From contig NZ_CP117029.1 of NCBI RefSeq assembly GCF_028551255.1, positions 1,860,001 to 1,924,000 of the forward strand: 64,000 nt of DNA, given 5' to 3'. The translations under genes were made by a program, and so were the position numbers. The stretch's first letter is position 1. Every line of letters begins with the position of its first letter. This DNA comes from Vibrio tubiashii. Its GTDB lineage: Bacteria; Pseudomonadota; Gammaproteobacteria; Enterobacterales; Vibrionaceae. Under the pieces are notes generated by a model. That model had not been told where the DNA came from. It saw nothing but the letters and a program-made list of their open reading frames with translations, and ran no database searches. Below are positions 34,174-42,856 of this stretch, in pieces.

Positions 34174-35793
34174 ATGAGAAAACCTATGACAATAAAAATG
34201 AATAAACTCACCCTAGTCGCATTGATGTGTTCCCCTATGGCTTTAGCACAAATACAAAATGGCGACTTTGAACAGTGGAATGGAAACACACCCGCTAACT
34301 GGACAACTATCGACTCTGGTATATCTGTTGCCCCATCGAGTGTCCAGATAAAGAGTGGTGGTTTATCCGCTCTTATCACCATCAATACGGGTACTCAGAG
34401 TAACACCGACTTTTTGCAAACAATCTCTGTAGAGCAAGGAAAAACGTACCCAATCTCGGCCGCTATCTTTCATACAGAAGGCAAGGTGAAAGCGAGGCTT
34501 ATCGTAGACGGATACCAGAATTATTCAGATCCATCCAAAACAAACCAGTGGCAAGATCTCACCTATACGTATACTGCCACCACTAATAAAGACATTCAGG
34601 TTGGACTCAGATTTTACGATGTATCTGGTTTTGACGGTTCAGAAGCGGTTTACGTTGACAATTTCCAACCAACAAACTCCTCTACCCCTCAGCCATCGAC
34701 GTGCGATAAGACTAATCTCACCCTCTCATTGACTACCGATCAATATGGTTCAGAAACTTCTTGGAACATCAAAAACAGTGGCTCGACCGTTGTCGCTTCC
34801 GGAGAGGGTTACAGCAACTCTACCACCTATACCAAGGATATTTGTCTCGACGATGGCAGCTATCAATTCACAATCCTAGATAGCTACGGAGATGGGATTT
34901 GCTGTAACTCTGGTAACGGCGCTTATTCGTTAAAAAATGGTCAAGAAGTCATCGCGTCCGGCGGTCAATTCCAAAACAGCCAAACTACTAACTTTACTCT
35001 TGGCACTACTACCCCACCGCCAACCAGCGACTACTATAAGTCTGCACAAGGGAAATCCGGGTTTGAGCTAAAAACCGCGTTGTATAACATCATTAAGGAT
35101 CACAACAGCCGCGGGTATTCCGCCATTTGGACTCTAGTTAAAGACGCCGACATAGATAACTACTATGAGAAAGATGGTTCAATTCTCGACGTCTATTCCG
35201 AAAAACCAGAAACATCGGACTCCATCAACTTCACCAAAGTAACTGACCAGTGTGGGCAATATAGTAAGGAAGGCGATTGCTATAATCGAGAACACTCTTT
35301 CCCTAAAAGCTGGTTTGGTGGCAAGGTAGAACCAATGAACTCTGATGCCCATCACTTGTTCGCTACCGACGGTTACGTTAATGCGAAACGCAGTAATTGG
35401 CCGTTTGGTGAGGTGACAAGTACCACTTATGTCTCAAGCAATGGTTCAAAACTTGGCAGTGCAAGCAGTTCATTAGGCTACAGCGGCACGGTGTTTGAGC
35501 CTATTGATGATTTCAAAGGGGACTTTGCTCGTGCGTATTTCTATATGGCAACTCGCTATGAAAATGTGATTGGAAGTTGGCAAAACAATAGCTCTAATGC
35601 GGACGCAGTGCTAAACGGTACCAGCACTACGGTATTTGAACCTTGGCTTCTTTCGATGTTAAAGCGTTGGCACAAAGAGGATCCTGTCAGTACGAAGGAA
35701 GTGAATCGTAATCAGGCCGTATTTGAGTTCCAAGGAAATCGAAACCCATTTATCGACCATCCAGAGTTTGTCGCGCAAATTTGGGGAAATTAA
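34174..35793 (+). CDS. Secreted endonuclease I with N-terminal carbohydrate-binding-like and DSYGDGICC domains
   Basis: A 539-residue exported protein with signal sequence MNKLTLVALMCSPMALA. Three regions follow. Residues ~30-165 are a beta-rich domain like CBM_4_9 (IQNGDFEQWNGNTPANWTT...AVYVDNFQP). Residues ~175-275 include DGSYQFTILDSYGDGICC, a motif seen in secreted proteins of marine bacteria. The rest is endonuclease I with the catalytic region NREHSFPKSWFGG. It probably degrades extracellular DNA, giving phosphate and nucleotides. ATGs at 34174, 34186 and 34198 are in frame; the last is closest to the hydrophobic core of the signal. Confidence 0.88.
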   Translation: MRKPMTIKMNKLTLVALMCSPMALAQIQNGDFEQWNGNTPANWTTIDSGISVAPSSVQIKSGGLSALITINTGTQSNTDFLQTISVEQGKTYPISAAIFHTEGKVKARLIVDGYQNYSDPSKTNQWQDLTYTYTATTNKDIQVGLRFYDVSGFDGSEAVYVDNFQPTNSSTPQPSTCDKTNLTLSLTTDQYGSETSWNIKNSGSTVVASGEGYSNSTTYTKDICLDDGSYQFTILDSYGDGICCNSGNGAYSLKNGQEVIASGGQFQNSQTTNFTLGTTTPPPTSDYYKSAQGKSGFELKTALYNIIKDHNSRGYSAIWTLVKDADIDNYYEKDGSILDVYSEKPETSDSINFTKVTDQCGQYSKEGDCYNREHSFPKSWFGGKVEPMNSDAHHLFATDGYVNAKRSNWPFGEVTSTTYVSSNGSKLGSASSSLGYSGTVFEPIDDFKGDFARAYFYMATRYENVIGSWQNNSSNADAVLNGTSTTVFEPWLLSMLKRWHKEDPVSTKEVNRNQAVFEFQGNRNPFIDHPEFVAQIWGN

Positions 35794-35804
35794 TCCCAAT
35801 ACAA

Positions 35805-35830
35805 AAATAGGCGCTAGTCAGCGCCTATTT
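35805..35830. terminator. Bidirectional terminator between the endonuclease and the permease
   Basis: Perfect 11-bp arms AAATAGGCGCT / AGCGCCTATTT with loop AGTC, between two convergent genes. Confidence 0.88.
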
Positions 35831-35849
35831 CATCTTTCCAACAGGATTA

Positions 35850-37004
35850 CTAAATTACTTGCGATACAAGTAAGAACCCGCCAAAAGCTAGCCCAAATAT
35901 CATCATGGCATTACCACCTTCAGCAGCATAACGCTCACTTAAGGTCTTTGCTATTCTCAGTTTGTACACCATAGCAAGAGGGACAAAAACAGCCAGAAAT
36001 ACCAAGATAATTCCCGCGTAAGCCAGAACTGATAGGAACTGGTCAGCAGCCATAATTGCGCCGATTAATGGCAATACGAAGGTCAGCACATAAGTCACAA
36101 CACGATTTTGTTTAAAGGTATCGCTGTTTTGGTGGAACAGTGACATTGCAACACCGAAGAAAGATGTCAGCAGCGCTAAACCTGTGAACAGAGATAATAC
36201 AGTACCAATCCAAGGTGCATCATGCTCAAAGCCTGCCATCAGTTCAGAAACACTAGCGAACTCTTTTAGCTGCTCTGACGGCAAGTTCCCAACGACAGCA
36301 AACAACCAACACAGGTAGCAAAACAGTGGGATTAAAGAACCGAGGATGACCATGTTTCTTAGCTGCTTGTCTGTCGCTTCACTGTTGTAAGTCACCAAAC
36401 TTGGGATCACAACCATAAAGCCAAAACTGGTAAACAGCACGGCACTGGTTTGAATCAAACCAACATGATCGTTGTTGCTCACTTGCGCAAGATTTTGCGT
36501 CGAAAACTCAGGCAGCAGCACCAGCAACGTAACCGCTAAGCTTGCGATCATAATAAAGAAAAGCGCTCGGTTAAGCTTATCAATCACGCCTGTACCACAG
36601 GCAACAATCGCACCCGCAATCAAAGTAAACAGAATTTGACTTTGAGTGAAACTAATCGACAAACCAAGAGCGGAAAGGCCCTGAGACAACAAGTCTGCTG
36701 CGCCAAGAATGTATGCCATCAATAGGCAAATGAGCAGAGCATAGAGCAGGCCATTGGAGATAAGCTGTCCGCCCTTGCCTAATGTTTTGCGAGCTATCGA
36801 GTTAAGTCCTAACCCGCCACCAGATTTGATGGTTGCTTCGAGCAAAAGTAATGCTGAATATGTGGTACCAAACCAAATCAGTACCATTAAAAGGGTCCCG
36901 TACAATAAGCCAAATTGGGCTAGTACCATAGGAATTGCAAGCATACCAGCGCCTAGCGCTGTACCAGAAATAATGAGCGCGCTGCCCAGAAGTTTTGTAT
37001 TCAT
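35850..37004 (-). CDS. tyrP: Aromatic amino acid permease (HAAAP family, TyrP-like)
   Basis: A 384-residue protein with 11 membrane helices. GTALGAGMLAIPMVLAQFG is the HAAAP signature, and FTSFGFMVVIPSLVTYNSEA matches the TyrP/Mtr branch. The length is nearer to TyrP (about 400) than Mtr. It imports tyrosine or another aromatic amino acid by proton symport. Upstream lies a long leader with hairpins and an aromatic-rich ORF (37082-37243), which suggests attenuation-type control. The gene symbol is a best guess; tryptophan is not excluded. Confidence 0.85.
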   Translation of the reverse strand: MNTKLLGSALIISGTALGAGMLAIPMVLAQFGLLYGTLLMVLIWFGTTYSALLLLEATIKSGGGLGLNSIARKTLGKGGQLISNGLLYALLICLLMAYILGAADLLSQGLSALGLSISFTQSQILFTLIAGAIVACGTGVIDKLNRALFFIMIASLAVTLLVLLPEFSTQNLAQVSNNDHVGLIQTSAVLFTSFGFMVVIPSLVTYNSEATDKQLRNMVILGSLIPLFCYLCWLFAVVGNLPSEQLKEFASVSELMAGFEHDAPWIGTVLSLFTGLALLTSFFGVAMSLFHQNSDTFKQNRVVTYVLTFVLPLIGAIMAADQFLSVLAYAGIILVFLAVFVPLAMVYKLRIAKTLSERYAAEGGNAMMIFGLAFGGFLLVSQVI

Positions 37005-37081
37005 TTTCTCTAAAACCGTAAATATTATTTAAATTTTGAAGTTATGCGCTTGGTGCGCAGACGTACTGAGATAAGGAAGAG

Positions 37082-37243
37082 TCAATACGAAAAATAAAAT
37101 CGAGAAAATGAATAAGGCTGCAAGAGGGTGTTGCAAAAGCGGAAAAGTGCCACAGAAGAAAAAAGAGAGGTTAGATTGCTAGAAGCGTTATGAGGCGACC
37201 CTTCAGTTGGCTCCAGAATCGGGGTAGTAATCTTGAAGATCAT
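37082..37243 (-). CDS. Candidate aromatic-rich leader peptide upstream of the permease (53 aa)
   Basis: An ORF starting at ATG 37243 with TTAGGA seven bases upstream. Its last 24 residues contain eight Phe or Tyr, ending QPYSFSRFYFSY. It stops 77 bp before the permease ATG. Leader peptides of aromatic operons such as pheA and pheST are Phe/Tyr-rich near their stop. It is longer than known leaders, and T-rich DNA on this strand could produce Phe codons by chance. I found no strong terminator immediately behind it. Confidence 0.3.
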   Translation of the reverse strand: MIFKITTPILEPTEGSPHNASSNLTSLFSSVALFRFCNTLLQPYSFSRFYFSY

Positions 37244-37280
37244 TAAGATGTCCTAAGTAAAAGACAATCCGTTGGAAAAA

Positions 37281-37391
37281 GCATAGCAAATCCTGCGCTA
37301 TGTTATCTCGAACTGAGATAACCTCATCTTATAGGCTGAGACTATGATTGCAATGGGTTAGATTTTAACTGGTCAAATAACAACCTAACCC
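37281..37391. promoter_or_regulatory. Cluster of inverted repeats between the repeat protein and the leader ORF
   Basis: Three elements are packed here: GGGTTAG / CTAACCC (37355-37361 and 37385-37391), a perfect 8-bp dyad GTTATCTC gaact GAGATAAC (37302-37322), and on the minus strand CATAGC / GCTATG followed by CTTTTTCC (37275-37302). The last is terminator-like and may end the 37420-38046 transcript or a small RNA. The 8-bp dyad could also be a repressor operator for the permease. Confidence 0.45.
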
Positions 37392-37419
37392 TACATTAGT
37401 TTTACGCCTGCTAGAAACA

Positions 37420-38046
37420 CTATTCTTCCGTTGGCGCTACTCTTCCCTTTATCTCATTACCCGCATCTCGAATCAGATCAATGGGCGACATAATCACGCC
37501 TTTCACTGCTCCCTGCGTTGCTTGCTGAACAATATCTTGGCTTTTTTCGACGATCTGATCGGCTTTGACTAAAACAGGCGGAATTTCTTTACGCAGAGCT
37601 TGAGACTCCGCCACCACGAGAGGAACGGTTTCTAGCCTGTAACCTTCACTCTCCACCAGTACTTTGGGGATGACATGAGTGCGATACTGTTTGGTTTCAT
37701 CGATGACCGATGGGATCACAGACTGGCGATACAAACTCACTTCTTCAACAATTGAAGGAATTTTTGCGTCAATAGAAGCAGCGGTTTTATTGGTTGCGTT
37801 TACTGCAGCGGTGACATCATCAATACTTTTCAATGCATTCGGAACAAGCTGCTCAAGCGTATCTGCGATGGCTAACCACTCATTTATCTGCAGGTTGTCT
37901 GAAAGCGCGCTGATGTCCTCAATGACTTGAGGGTAAGTTTCAACAATTTCACCGACCTTGGTGGTCATGCTATGAATGGTATAGCCTAAATAGAAGATTG
38001 AAAGCGCCAATACAAGTTGAATCGCCGAACCGATCTTTGATGCCAT
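37420..38046 (-). CDS. Single-pass membrane protein with a 15-residue repeat
   Basis: A 208-residue protein with an N-terminal membrane helix (IGSAIQLVLALSIFYLGYTI) and a long coiled-coil-like periplasmic or cytoplasmic part. Residues about 103-162 contain four copies of a repeat with consensus YRxxVIPxVxxES: YRQSVIPSVIDET, YRTHVIPKVLVES, YRLETVPLVVAES and LRKEIPPVLVKAD. I do not recognise the family. It lies just upstream of the permease leader and downstream of the sulP gene on the same strand. Confidence 0.8.
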   Translation of the reverse strand: MASKIGSAIQLVLALSIFYLGYTIHSMTTKVGEIVETYPQVIEDISALSDNLQINEWLAIADTLEQLVPNALKSIDDVTAAVNATNKTAASIDAKIPSIVEEVSLYRQSVIPSVIDETKQYRTHVIPKVLVESEGYRLETVPLVVAESQALRKEIPPVLVKADQIVEKSQDIVQQATQGAVKGVIMSPIDLIRDAGNEIKGRVAPTEE

Positions 38047-38139
38047 ATGCCTACCCTGTTTGTTACTCGCTACGCTTTAATTCGATGAGCTTACACGTAT
38101 ATATTGTTTGGATATATAGATAATAGCTTGTTTTAGATA

Positions 38140-38166
38140 CAAAAAAAGCCAGCGTTTAAGCTGGCT
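38140..38166 (-). terminator. Terminator of the SulP gene
   Basis: AGCCAGC gtttaa GCTGGCT hairpin followed on the minus strand by TTTTTT, right after the stop at 38172. Confidence 0.85.
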
Positions 38167-38171
38167 GTTAG

Positions 38172-39662
38172 TTAGTGCGTAATCGAGACCGCCATTAACT
38201 CCTCATGCTTGAGGAACATGGCATGTTTTCTAATCAGCCGCTCGCTGACTTCATTCATCCCTGTCACTTCGACTTTAGAACCCTTTTTCCTGAACTTAAA
38301 GACAACCTTGTCCAACGCTTCTACCGCTGTGTTATCTAAGAAATGGGCGTGAGTTGCGTCAATGGTGACTTTCGGTGTAGCAGACTCAAAATCAAACATA
38401 TCGATAAATGCATCTGACGAGGCGAAAAATACGTTTCCACTGATTTTATGAACCGATTGGACATCTTCAACAATCACCGTATCTGAAATAAACACCATAG
38501 ACTTGCTCGTATGTGCATAAAACAAAGCTGACAAAACAACGCCAACTAGGACGCCTATCGCTAAGTTGTGTGTCAGAACAACGGTTATTACAGTCACAAC
38601 CATGGTCACATTGGTAGGCCATGTATGATCTTTGAGCTCAGCTATCGAGCGCCAAGAAAAAGTGCCAATAGAGACCATGATCATTACCGAAACTAACGCT
38701 GCCATTGGGATCATAGTCAACCAATCAGACAGAAAGACAACCATCAAAAGTAAACCTAGCCCTGCAACTAAGGTAGACAAACGGGTTAACCCACCAGACT
38801 TAATGTTTATCACCGACTGACCAATCATCGCACACCCTGCCATGCCTCCAAACAGCGACGAAACAAGGTTGGCAATCCCCTGCCCTTTGCATTCATTGTT
38901 TTTGTTGCTTTCAGTATCCGTTAAATCATCGACTATAGTTGCTGTCATCAGTGACTCAAGTACACCCACTATCGATAGGGCAATGGAATAGGGCAAAATA
39001 ATAGTTAATGTTTCTATGCTAAGCGGAACATCTGGAATGAGAAAAGTGGGTAAAGAATCTGGTAATTTGCCCATATCGCCTATCGTTCTCACATCGAGTC
39101 TCAACGCTAAGGCAATGGTCGTCACTACAACAATCGCGACCAAAGGAGAAGGAACCGAACGACCTAACCCCGGGATGTAAGGAAAGAGATAAATAACGGC
39201 AAGCCCTATCGCTACAAGTACATAGACATTACTTGAAACATCTGTCAGCTCTGGTAATTGAGCTAAGAAAATGAGAATCGCTAAAGCATTAACAAAGCCG
39301 GTAATGACCGCCTTCGATACATAGTTCATCAGATTGCCGAGCTTCAAATAGCCTATCGAAATTTGAATCACTCCAGTCAAAAAAGACGCCGCAAACAGGT
39401 ATTGAATACCGTGTTCTTTAACAAGGGTTACCATTAGCAGAGCCATCGCCCCAGTTGCGCCGGATATCATTCCTGGCCGACTCCCCACCAAGGCGGTAAT
39501 AGCACAAATACAAAATGACGCGTACAACCCCACCTTTGGGTCGACCCCTGCAATAATTGAAAAAGCGATCGCTTCTGGGATAAGCGCAAGCGCGACAACA
39601 ATGCCTGCTAAACTGTCTCCTTTGATGTTTGAAAGCCAATGTGTTTGTAGTGTTTTTATCAT
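38172..39662 (-). CDS. SulP/SLC26 family anion transporter
   Basis: A 496-residue protein with ten or more membrane helices and a C-terminal STAS domain ([22 protein letters not shown]). The start [25 protein letters not shown] and [22 protein letters not shown] are the SulP/BicA family signature. Substrates of the family include sulfate and bicarbonate; the ion is not evident here. The untranslated leader carries a small CTAAC / GTTAG hairpin (39687-39717). AAGAGA lies upstream of the ATG. Confidence 0.92.
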   Translation of the reverse strand: MIKTLQTHWLSNIKGDSLAGIVVALALIPEAIAFSIIAGVDPKVGLYASFCICAITALVGSRPGMISGATGAMALLMVTLVKEHGIQYLFAASFLTGVIQISIGYLKLGNLMNYVSKAVITGFVNALAILIFLAQLPELTDVSSNVYVLVAIGLAVIYLFPYIPGLGRSVPSPLVAIVVVTTIALALRLDVRTIGDMGKLPDSLPTFLIPDVPLSIETLTIILPYSIALSIVGVLESLMTATIVDDLTDTESNKNNECKGQGIANLVSSLFGGMAGCAMIGQSVINIKSGGLTRLSTLVAGLGLLLMVVFLSDWLTMIPMAALVSVMIMVSIGTFSWRSIAELKDHTWPTNVTMVVTVITVVLTHNLAIGVLVGVVLSALFYAHTSKSMVFISDTVIVEDVQSVHKISGNVFFASSDAFIDMFDFESATPKVTIDATHAHFLDNTAVEALDKVVFKFRKKGSKVEVTGMNEVSERLIRKHAMFLKHEELMAVSITH

Positions 39663-39772
39663 GAAATTCTCTTTGTAATGATGTCACTAACCCTACCCTG
39701 TTTAAGGTATCAGTTAGGTTGTTAAATCGATGAGCCTTAGCTCATTAAGTAAAAGTTAGAGAATCGTGTTTT

Positions 39773-39808
39773 TTAAGGCGGCGTAATTAACACTAGGGTT
39801 AAACTCCT
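39773..39808. repeat. Direct repeat, copy 1
   Basis: TTAAGGCGGCGTAATTAACA is identical to copy 2 at 40505. Both are followed, after a short variable spacer, by GTTAAACTCCT. Each copy contains a TTAAC / GTTAA dyad. The two copies flank the 39839-40306 gene in the same orientation, 732 bp apart. Confidence 0.85.
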
Positions 39809-39838
39809 CTTTTCATTGATAGGGCTACCAGATAACTC

Positions 39839-40306
39839 TTACAGCTCAGAGTTGTACTTAGTACTAAGCAAATCTATCTTGAACGAAAGTTGTCGGTACC
39901 TTGCTAATAGGGTCTGGGAATGACGTTGCTGCTCTAGTAAGTCAGCTAATAAATTTGCTTCATCGATCAGTTCATCAATCGTCAAAGCTCGTTCACCGTG
40001 GTTGATAGTAGGATTAAGGCTAGATTCGCCTTGTAGATAAAGATAGATATCGCACCAACGTGCATTTTGTTGGGGGGTTAACTGTTCACCAAGCCGCTCG
40101 AGATGCTCCAACTCGGATTCCAATTGTTCCCTTTCTTCGGTAGGTATTATTGATAGGCGTTTAGCTACGAGTCTCGCTCGTTGTTCATCGACTTCAGGGT
40201 TAACAAGGGCATGCTTTTTCCAGATTCGCTCGTCTTCATTCCACTTTGCTAAAGCGCTTACACCAACAAGTAAAATGAATAAAACAAGAGTTATCAGTGA
40301 CTTCAT
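39839..40306 (-). CDS. Exported helical hypothetical protein between direct repeats
   Basis: A 155-residue protein with an N-terminal hydrophobic segment MKSLITLVLFILLVGVSALA, which is a signal peptide or membrane anchor. The rest is charged and helical (TEEREQLESELEHLERLGEQL, IDELIDEANLLADLLEQQ). I do not recognise the family. It is the only gene between the two direct repeats. Confidence 0.75.
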   Translation of the reverse strand: MKSLITLVLFILLVGVSALAKWNEDERIWKKHALVNPEVDEQRARLVAKRLSIIPTEEREQLESELEHLERLGEQLTPQQNARWCDIYLYLQGESSLNPTINHGERALTIDELIDEANLLADLLEQQRHSQTLLARYRQLSFKIDLLSTKYNSEL

Positions 40307-41062
40307 TACTAAACTCCTAGTGTCGATGTGTGTTGTATTAAGACTCCTCTAGCAATGCATAACCGTTTTTCTAATGGACATATGATCATAAAATTCTCTT
40401 TTAACGCGTACAGTAAACCCTGCCAATACAGACATCTTAAAGTTCACTCGTAGTTCGGATGAGCGGGCGCTCGGATTATGTGTAGGTTGGGAGAGAATTG
40501 ATGGTTAAGGCGGCGTAATTAACACGTGACGTTAAACTCCTATGATAGATTCAAAACAATAAGCCAAGTATGACTTCTGCGCCAATATAATCTGTCGCTA
40601 GGTTTTTATACATTGCGAAATTCAAAAACAATGATTGCACTTTTCCAATCTCATTCAGTCGAATTAACATACTCACGGCGCAACAGAAAATAAATATTCA
40701 TAATCAACGAATTAACCATCGTCTAATAGCACCTCTCGTATCGTCAATTTTGTTCGTATCCACTTCTTTGCCAGCCCGTGCTTTACCTAAGTTGTATCCC
40801 ATCAAAAGACTCTAAATAAGCAAAATTATTCCTTGACCACTACTTCTTATAAGCCACTATATTTAAACAAGTTATCATCACTCCTCAAGCACGTCGATTT
40901 TACGTCACTACGTCAAAGATTTGATTACACGCACCTTACATCACATTTACAATACCCTCACAGAGAGTGCGGTCACAGTATAAAATTTGACGCCTTTCTT
41001 CCTATTTGCATATAGGAGAATATGTTGATGTCTATTCCAATATTATAAATTTATATCCAATA
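40307..41062. other. 750-bp non-coding region upstream of the chemoreceptor
   Basis: Apart from direct-repeat copy 2, no ORF with a ribosome site was found except an 8-codon mini-ORF (41022-41048) behind an AGGAG motif. Just before it, TTGACG n18 TATAGG (40987-41016) could be a sigma-70 promoter, and TAAAATTT n11 TCCTATTT is a poor flagellar sigma-28 match. The rest is AT-rich and I see no further structure. Confidence 0.5.
40505..40541. repeat. Direct repeat, copy 2
   Basis: Same core as copy 1 (TTAAGGCGGCGTAATTAACA), followed by CGTGAC and then GTTAAACTCCT. It lies about 200 bp upstream of the start of the flanked gene. Confidence 0.85.
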
Positions 41063-42676
41063 ATGCGCCTAACTATTACTACAAAGTTGCTCATTACATT
41101 GTTAACGGTTTTTGGCTTAGTCCTTGTAGCGTCAACAACATACCAATACTTGCAGCAACGCGAATTAATAAACTCTGTCTTGAGTGAACAGCTTCACGAC
41201 AAGGCGAGTAACTATTTTGACAGCCTAAACATGATGATGCTGACGGGTACCATGGCTCAAAAAGAAACTTTGAGGCAAAAAGCCCTCGCTCAAGATGGCA
41301 TTGAACAAGTCAAAGTTCTTCGAGCAGATGCAGTCAGTAAGCTCTACGGACCTGGGCAAGAGAACCAAAACCCTGTCGATGACATCGATAAACGCGCTCT
41401 TGCCGGTGAAATGATCATTGAACCTATCGACGCTGAATGGGGCAAAGGTATCGTGGTCGCTCTGCCAATGAAATCAAGCGAAAACTATCGTGGAACTAAC
41501 TGTGTCGCTTGTCATATGGCGCCAGAAGGCGAAGTGTTAGGGGCCATTCGCCTAGAGTACAACTTATCCCATGTTAACCAACTCATTAGCCAACGCGCCT
41601 TTATCGCTTTGGCTATCATGTCTGCATTCGGCTTTGTCGGCTTTTTAGTCACAATGGGCTTAATTAGAAAGATCATTGTTCGTCCAATTCAAAAAACTTC
41701 CGGCTTTATGCAAAGCGTCAGTGAGACTAAAGATCTTTCGCAACGACTCGTAACAAAACAAACTGATGAGATCGGTCAGCTATCAGGTGCCATCAACTCA
41801 TTTATGGATACCGTTAACCATAGCCTTGAGCAGGTTCAGTCGACTTCTCACAAAGTCGCTGCAAGTGCCAGTGAGTTAACGCAAGTCGCACAAGTCACCG
41901 ACTCTGCTGCGAGTAACCAGCAAGCGGAAACTGCCGAAGTTCACGGCAACATTGAGCAAATGCAGTCGCAACAAGTACAAGTAGAGTCCGCAACTGAAGA
42001 AGCCTCAACTCTGATCAAACACACCACTCATATTGCCGAGCAAAGTGCCCGTCAGGCGCATGGCGCGAGTGACGAGATTAAGAGCTTAGTGACCGATATT
42101 GAGCAAGTAAAAGAAAGCATTGTTGAACTTAACGATCAAACTGCTGAAGTATCGAGCATCTTGGAAGTGATTAAAGGCGTTGCCGAGCAAACCAACCTCC
42201 TCGCCCTAAATGCCGCTATCGAAGCAGCGCGTGCGGGTGAGCAAGGCCGTGGGTTTGCTGTAGTCGCAGACGAAGTGCGCAACCTTGCAAGTCGCACCGC
42301 TGAAGCAACCGGCAGTATCGAGAACATCATCGCCCAGTTCCAAAAAGACAGCGAAGCATCGCTCTCTTCCGTCGATACTGTTTGTGGCACAGCGCATCAA
42401 CGTTCAAATGAAATTGAGCTGCTTTCTCAAGCGATGAATGAAGTAGTCGATGAGATGAAACAAGCGCTCGCTCATGCAAACAGCATTCAGCAACAATCGA
42501 GTAGTACAGCGCACTTAAGTCATGAGGTCCAAGGTAAAGTTCAAGTGATAAACCAACATGCTAACCAAACCACCGAGTCAGCGGCGCAAACAAGAGACAT
42601 CAGTATGAATCTTGAGCAACTTTCAGAACACCTAGAGCAGTTGCTGGCACAATTTACCCTTTCAACAAAGAAATAA
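41063..42676 (+). CDS. Methyl-accepting chemotaxis protein with a periplasmic c-type haem motif
   Basis: A 537-residue chemoreceptor. TM1 spans about 7-25, the periplasmic domain ~30-175, TM2 ~180-200, then HAMP and a long signalling coiled coil with the conserved tip [41 protein letters not shown]. The periplasmic domain contains [15 protein letters not shown], a CxxCH motif (Cys147, Cys150, His151) as in haem-c sensor domains of Geobacter chemoreceptors. It may sense redox state, oxygen or NO by covalent haem. ATG 41063 has no ribosome site. A TTG reading to 41006 is longer, but the AGGAG upstream serves only a mini-ORF, so coupling to that ORF is possible. Confidence 0.9.
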   Translation: MRLTITTKLLITLLTVFGLVLVASTTYQYLQQRELINSVLSEQLHDKASNYFDSLNMMMLTGTMAQKETLRQKALAQDGIEQVKVLRADAVSKLYGPGQENQNPVDDIDKRALAGEMIIEPIDAEWGKGIVVALPMKSSENYRGTNCVACHMAPEGEVLGAIRLEYNLSHVNQLISQRAFIALAIMSAFGFVGFLVTMGLIRKIIVRPIQKTSGFMQSVSETKDLSQRLVTKQTDEIGQLSGAINSFMDTVNHSLEQVQSTSHKVAASASELTQVAQVTDSAASNQQAETAEVHGNIEQMQSQQVQVESATEEASTLIKHTTHIAEQSARQAHGASDEIKSLVTDIEQVKESIVELNDQTAEVSSILEVIKGVAEQTNLLALNAAIEAARAGEQGRGFAVVADEVRNLASRTAEATGSIENIIAQFQKDSEASLSSVDTVCGTAHQRSNEIELLSQAMNEVVDEMKQALAHANSIQQQSSSTAHLSHEVQGKVQVINQHANQTTESAAQTRDISMNLEQLSEHLEQLLAQFTLSTKK

Positions 42677-42718
42677 GCGAATAATGGGTATTTTTGTTCT
42701 ACTAAATGACAATAAAGG

Positions 42719-42856
42719 TTGAAGCATAATATTTGAAAGGTAATATGTTCCATTGAATCTATAGAATTCTATCCAACCCAATGTTTGCTCATTATTTATC
42801 CGGTGAGTATTGCAACATTGGGTTGAATTTTTACCTCAATGGAGAATATTGAAAAC
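42719..42856 (+). promoter_or_regulatory. Promoter and structured leader of asnS
   Basis: TTGAAG n16 TAATAT (42719-42746) is a plausible promoter. The leader it would produce contains perfect 11-bp arms AACCCAATGTT (42775-42785) and AACATTGGGTT (42814-42824), followed by GAATTTTT and then the asnS start region. An inner CTCA / TGAG pair may extend the stem. The shape is that of an attenuator hairpin. Confidence 0.5.
42781..42852 (+). CDS. Candidate Asn-containing leader ORF of asnS (23 aa)
   Basis: ATG 42781 opens a 23-codon [23 protein letters not shown] at its start, that stops four bases before asnS. Three of its codons are Asn. The first Asn codon (AAC, 42814) begins exactly at the right arm of the leader hairpin, so a ribosome stalled there would block the stem. 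No ribosome site precedes the ATG, which itself lies in the left arm. It is a speculative attenuation peptide. Confidence 0.25.
   Translation: MFAHYLSGEYCNIGLNFYLNGEY

Larger units (their letters stand above)
37005..37419. other. 415-bp leader region of the permease
   Basis: This stretch holds a possible aromatic-rich leader ORF (37082-37243) and several inverted repeats. On the minus strand a TGCGC / GCGCA hairpin lies between the leader stop and the permease ATG. No longer gene is supported. Its upstream end borders the 37420-38046 gene. Confidence 0.5.

Noticed and set aside
39687..39717. Possible integron attC-like site (CTAAC...GTTAG with inner TACC/GGTA)
   Set aside because: It is only about 30 bp long and lacks the attC left/right box arrangement and neighbouring cassettes. 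It is better read as a small hairpin in the sulP leader.
40981..41007. Flagellar sigma-28 promoter for the chemoreceptor
   Set aside because: The -35-like TAAAATTT fits at seven of eight positions, but the -10-like TCCTATTT fits poorly. A sigma-70 reading is equally good.
40833..41015. 60-residue ORF before the chemoreceptor
   Set aside because: It starts with TTG, has no ribosome site, and its composition is unlike that of the neighbouring proteins.
42719..42856. T-box riboswitch upstream of asnS
   Set aside because: The region is far too short for a T-box and has no T-box consensus. Attenuation-like structure is the more modest reading.
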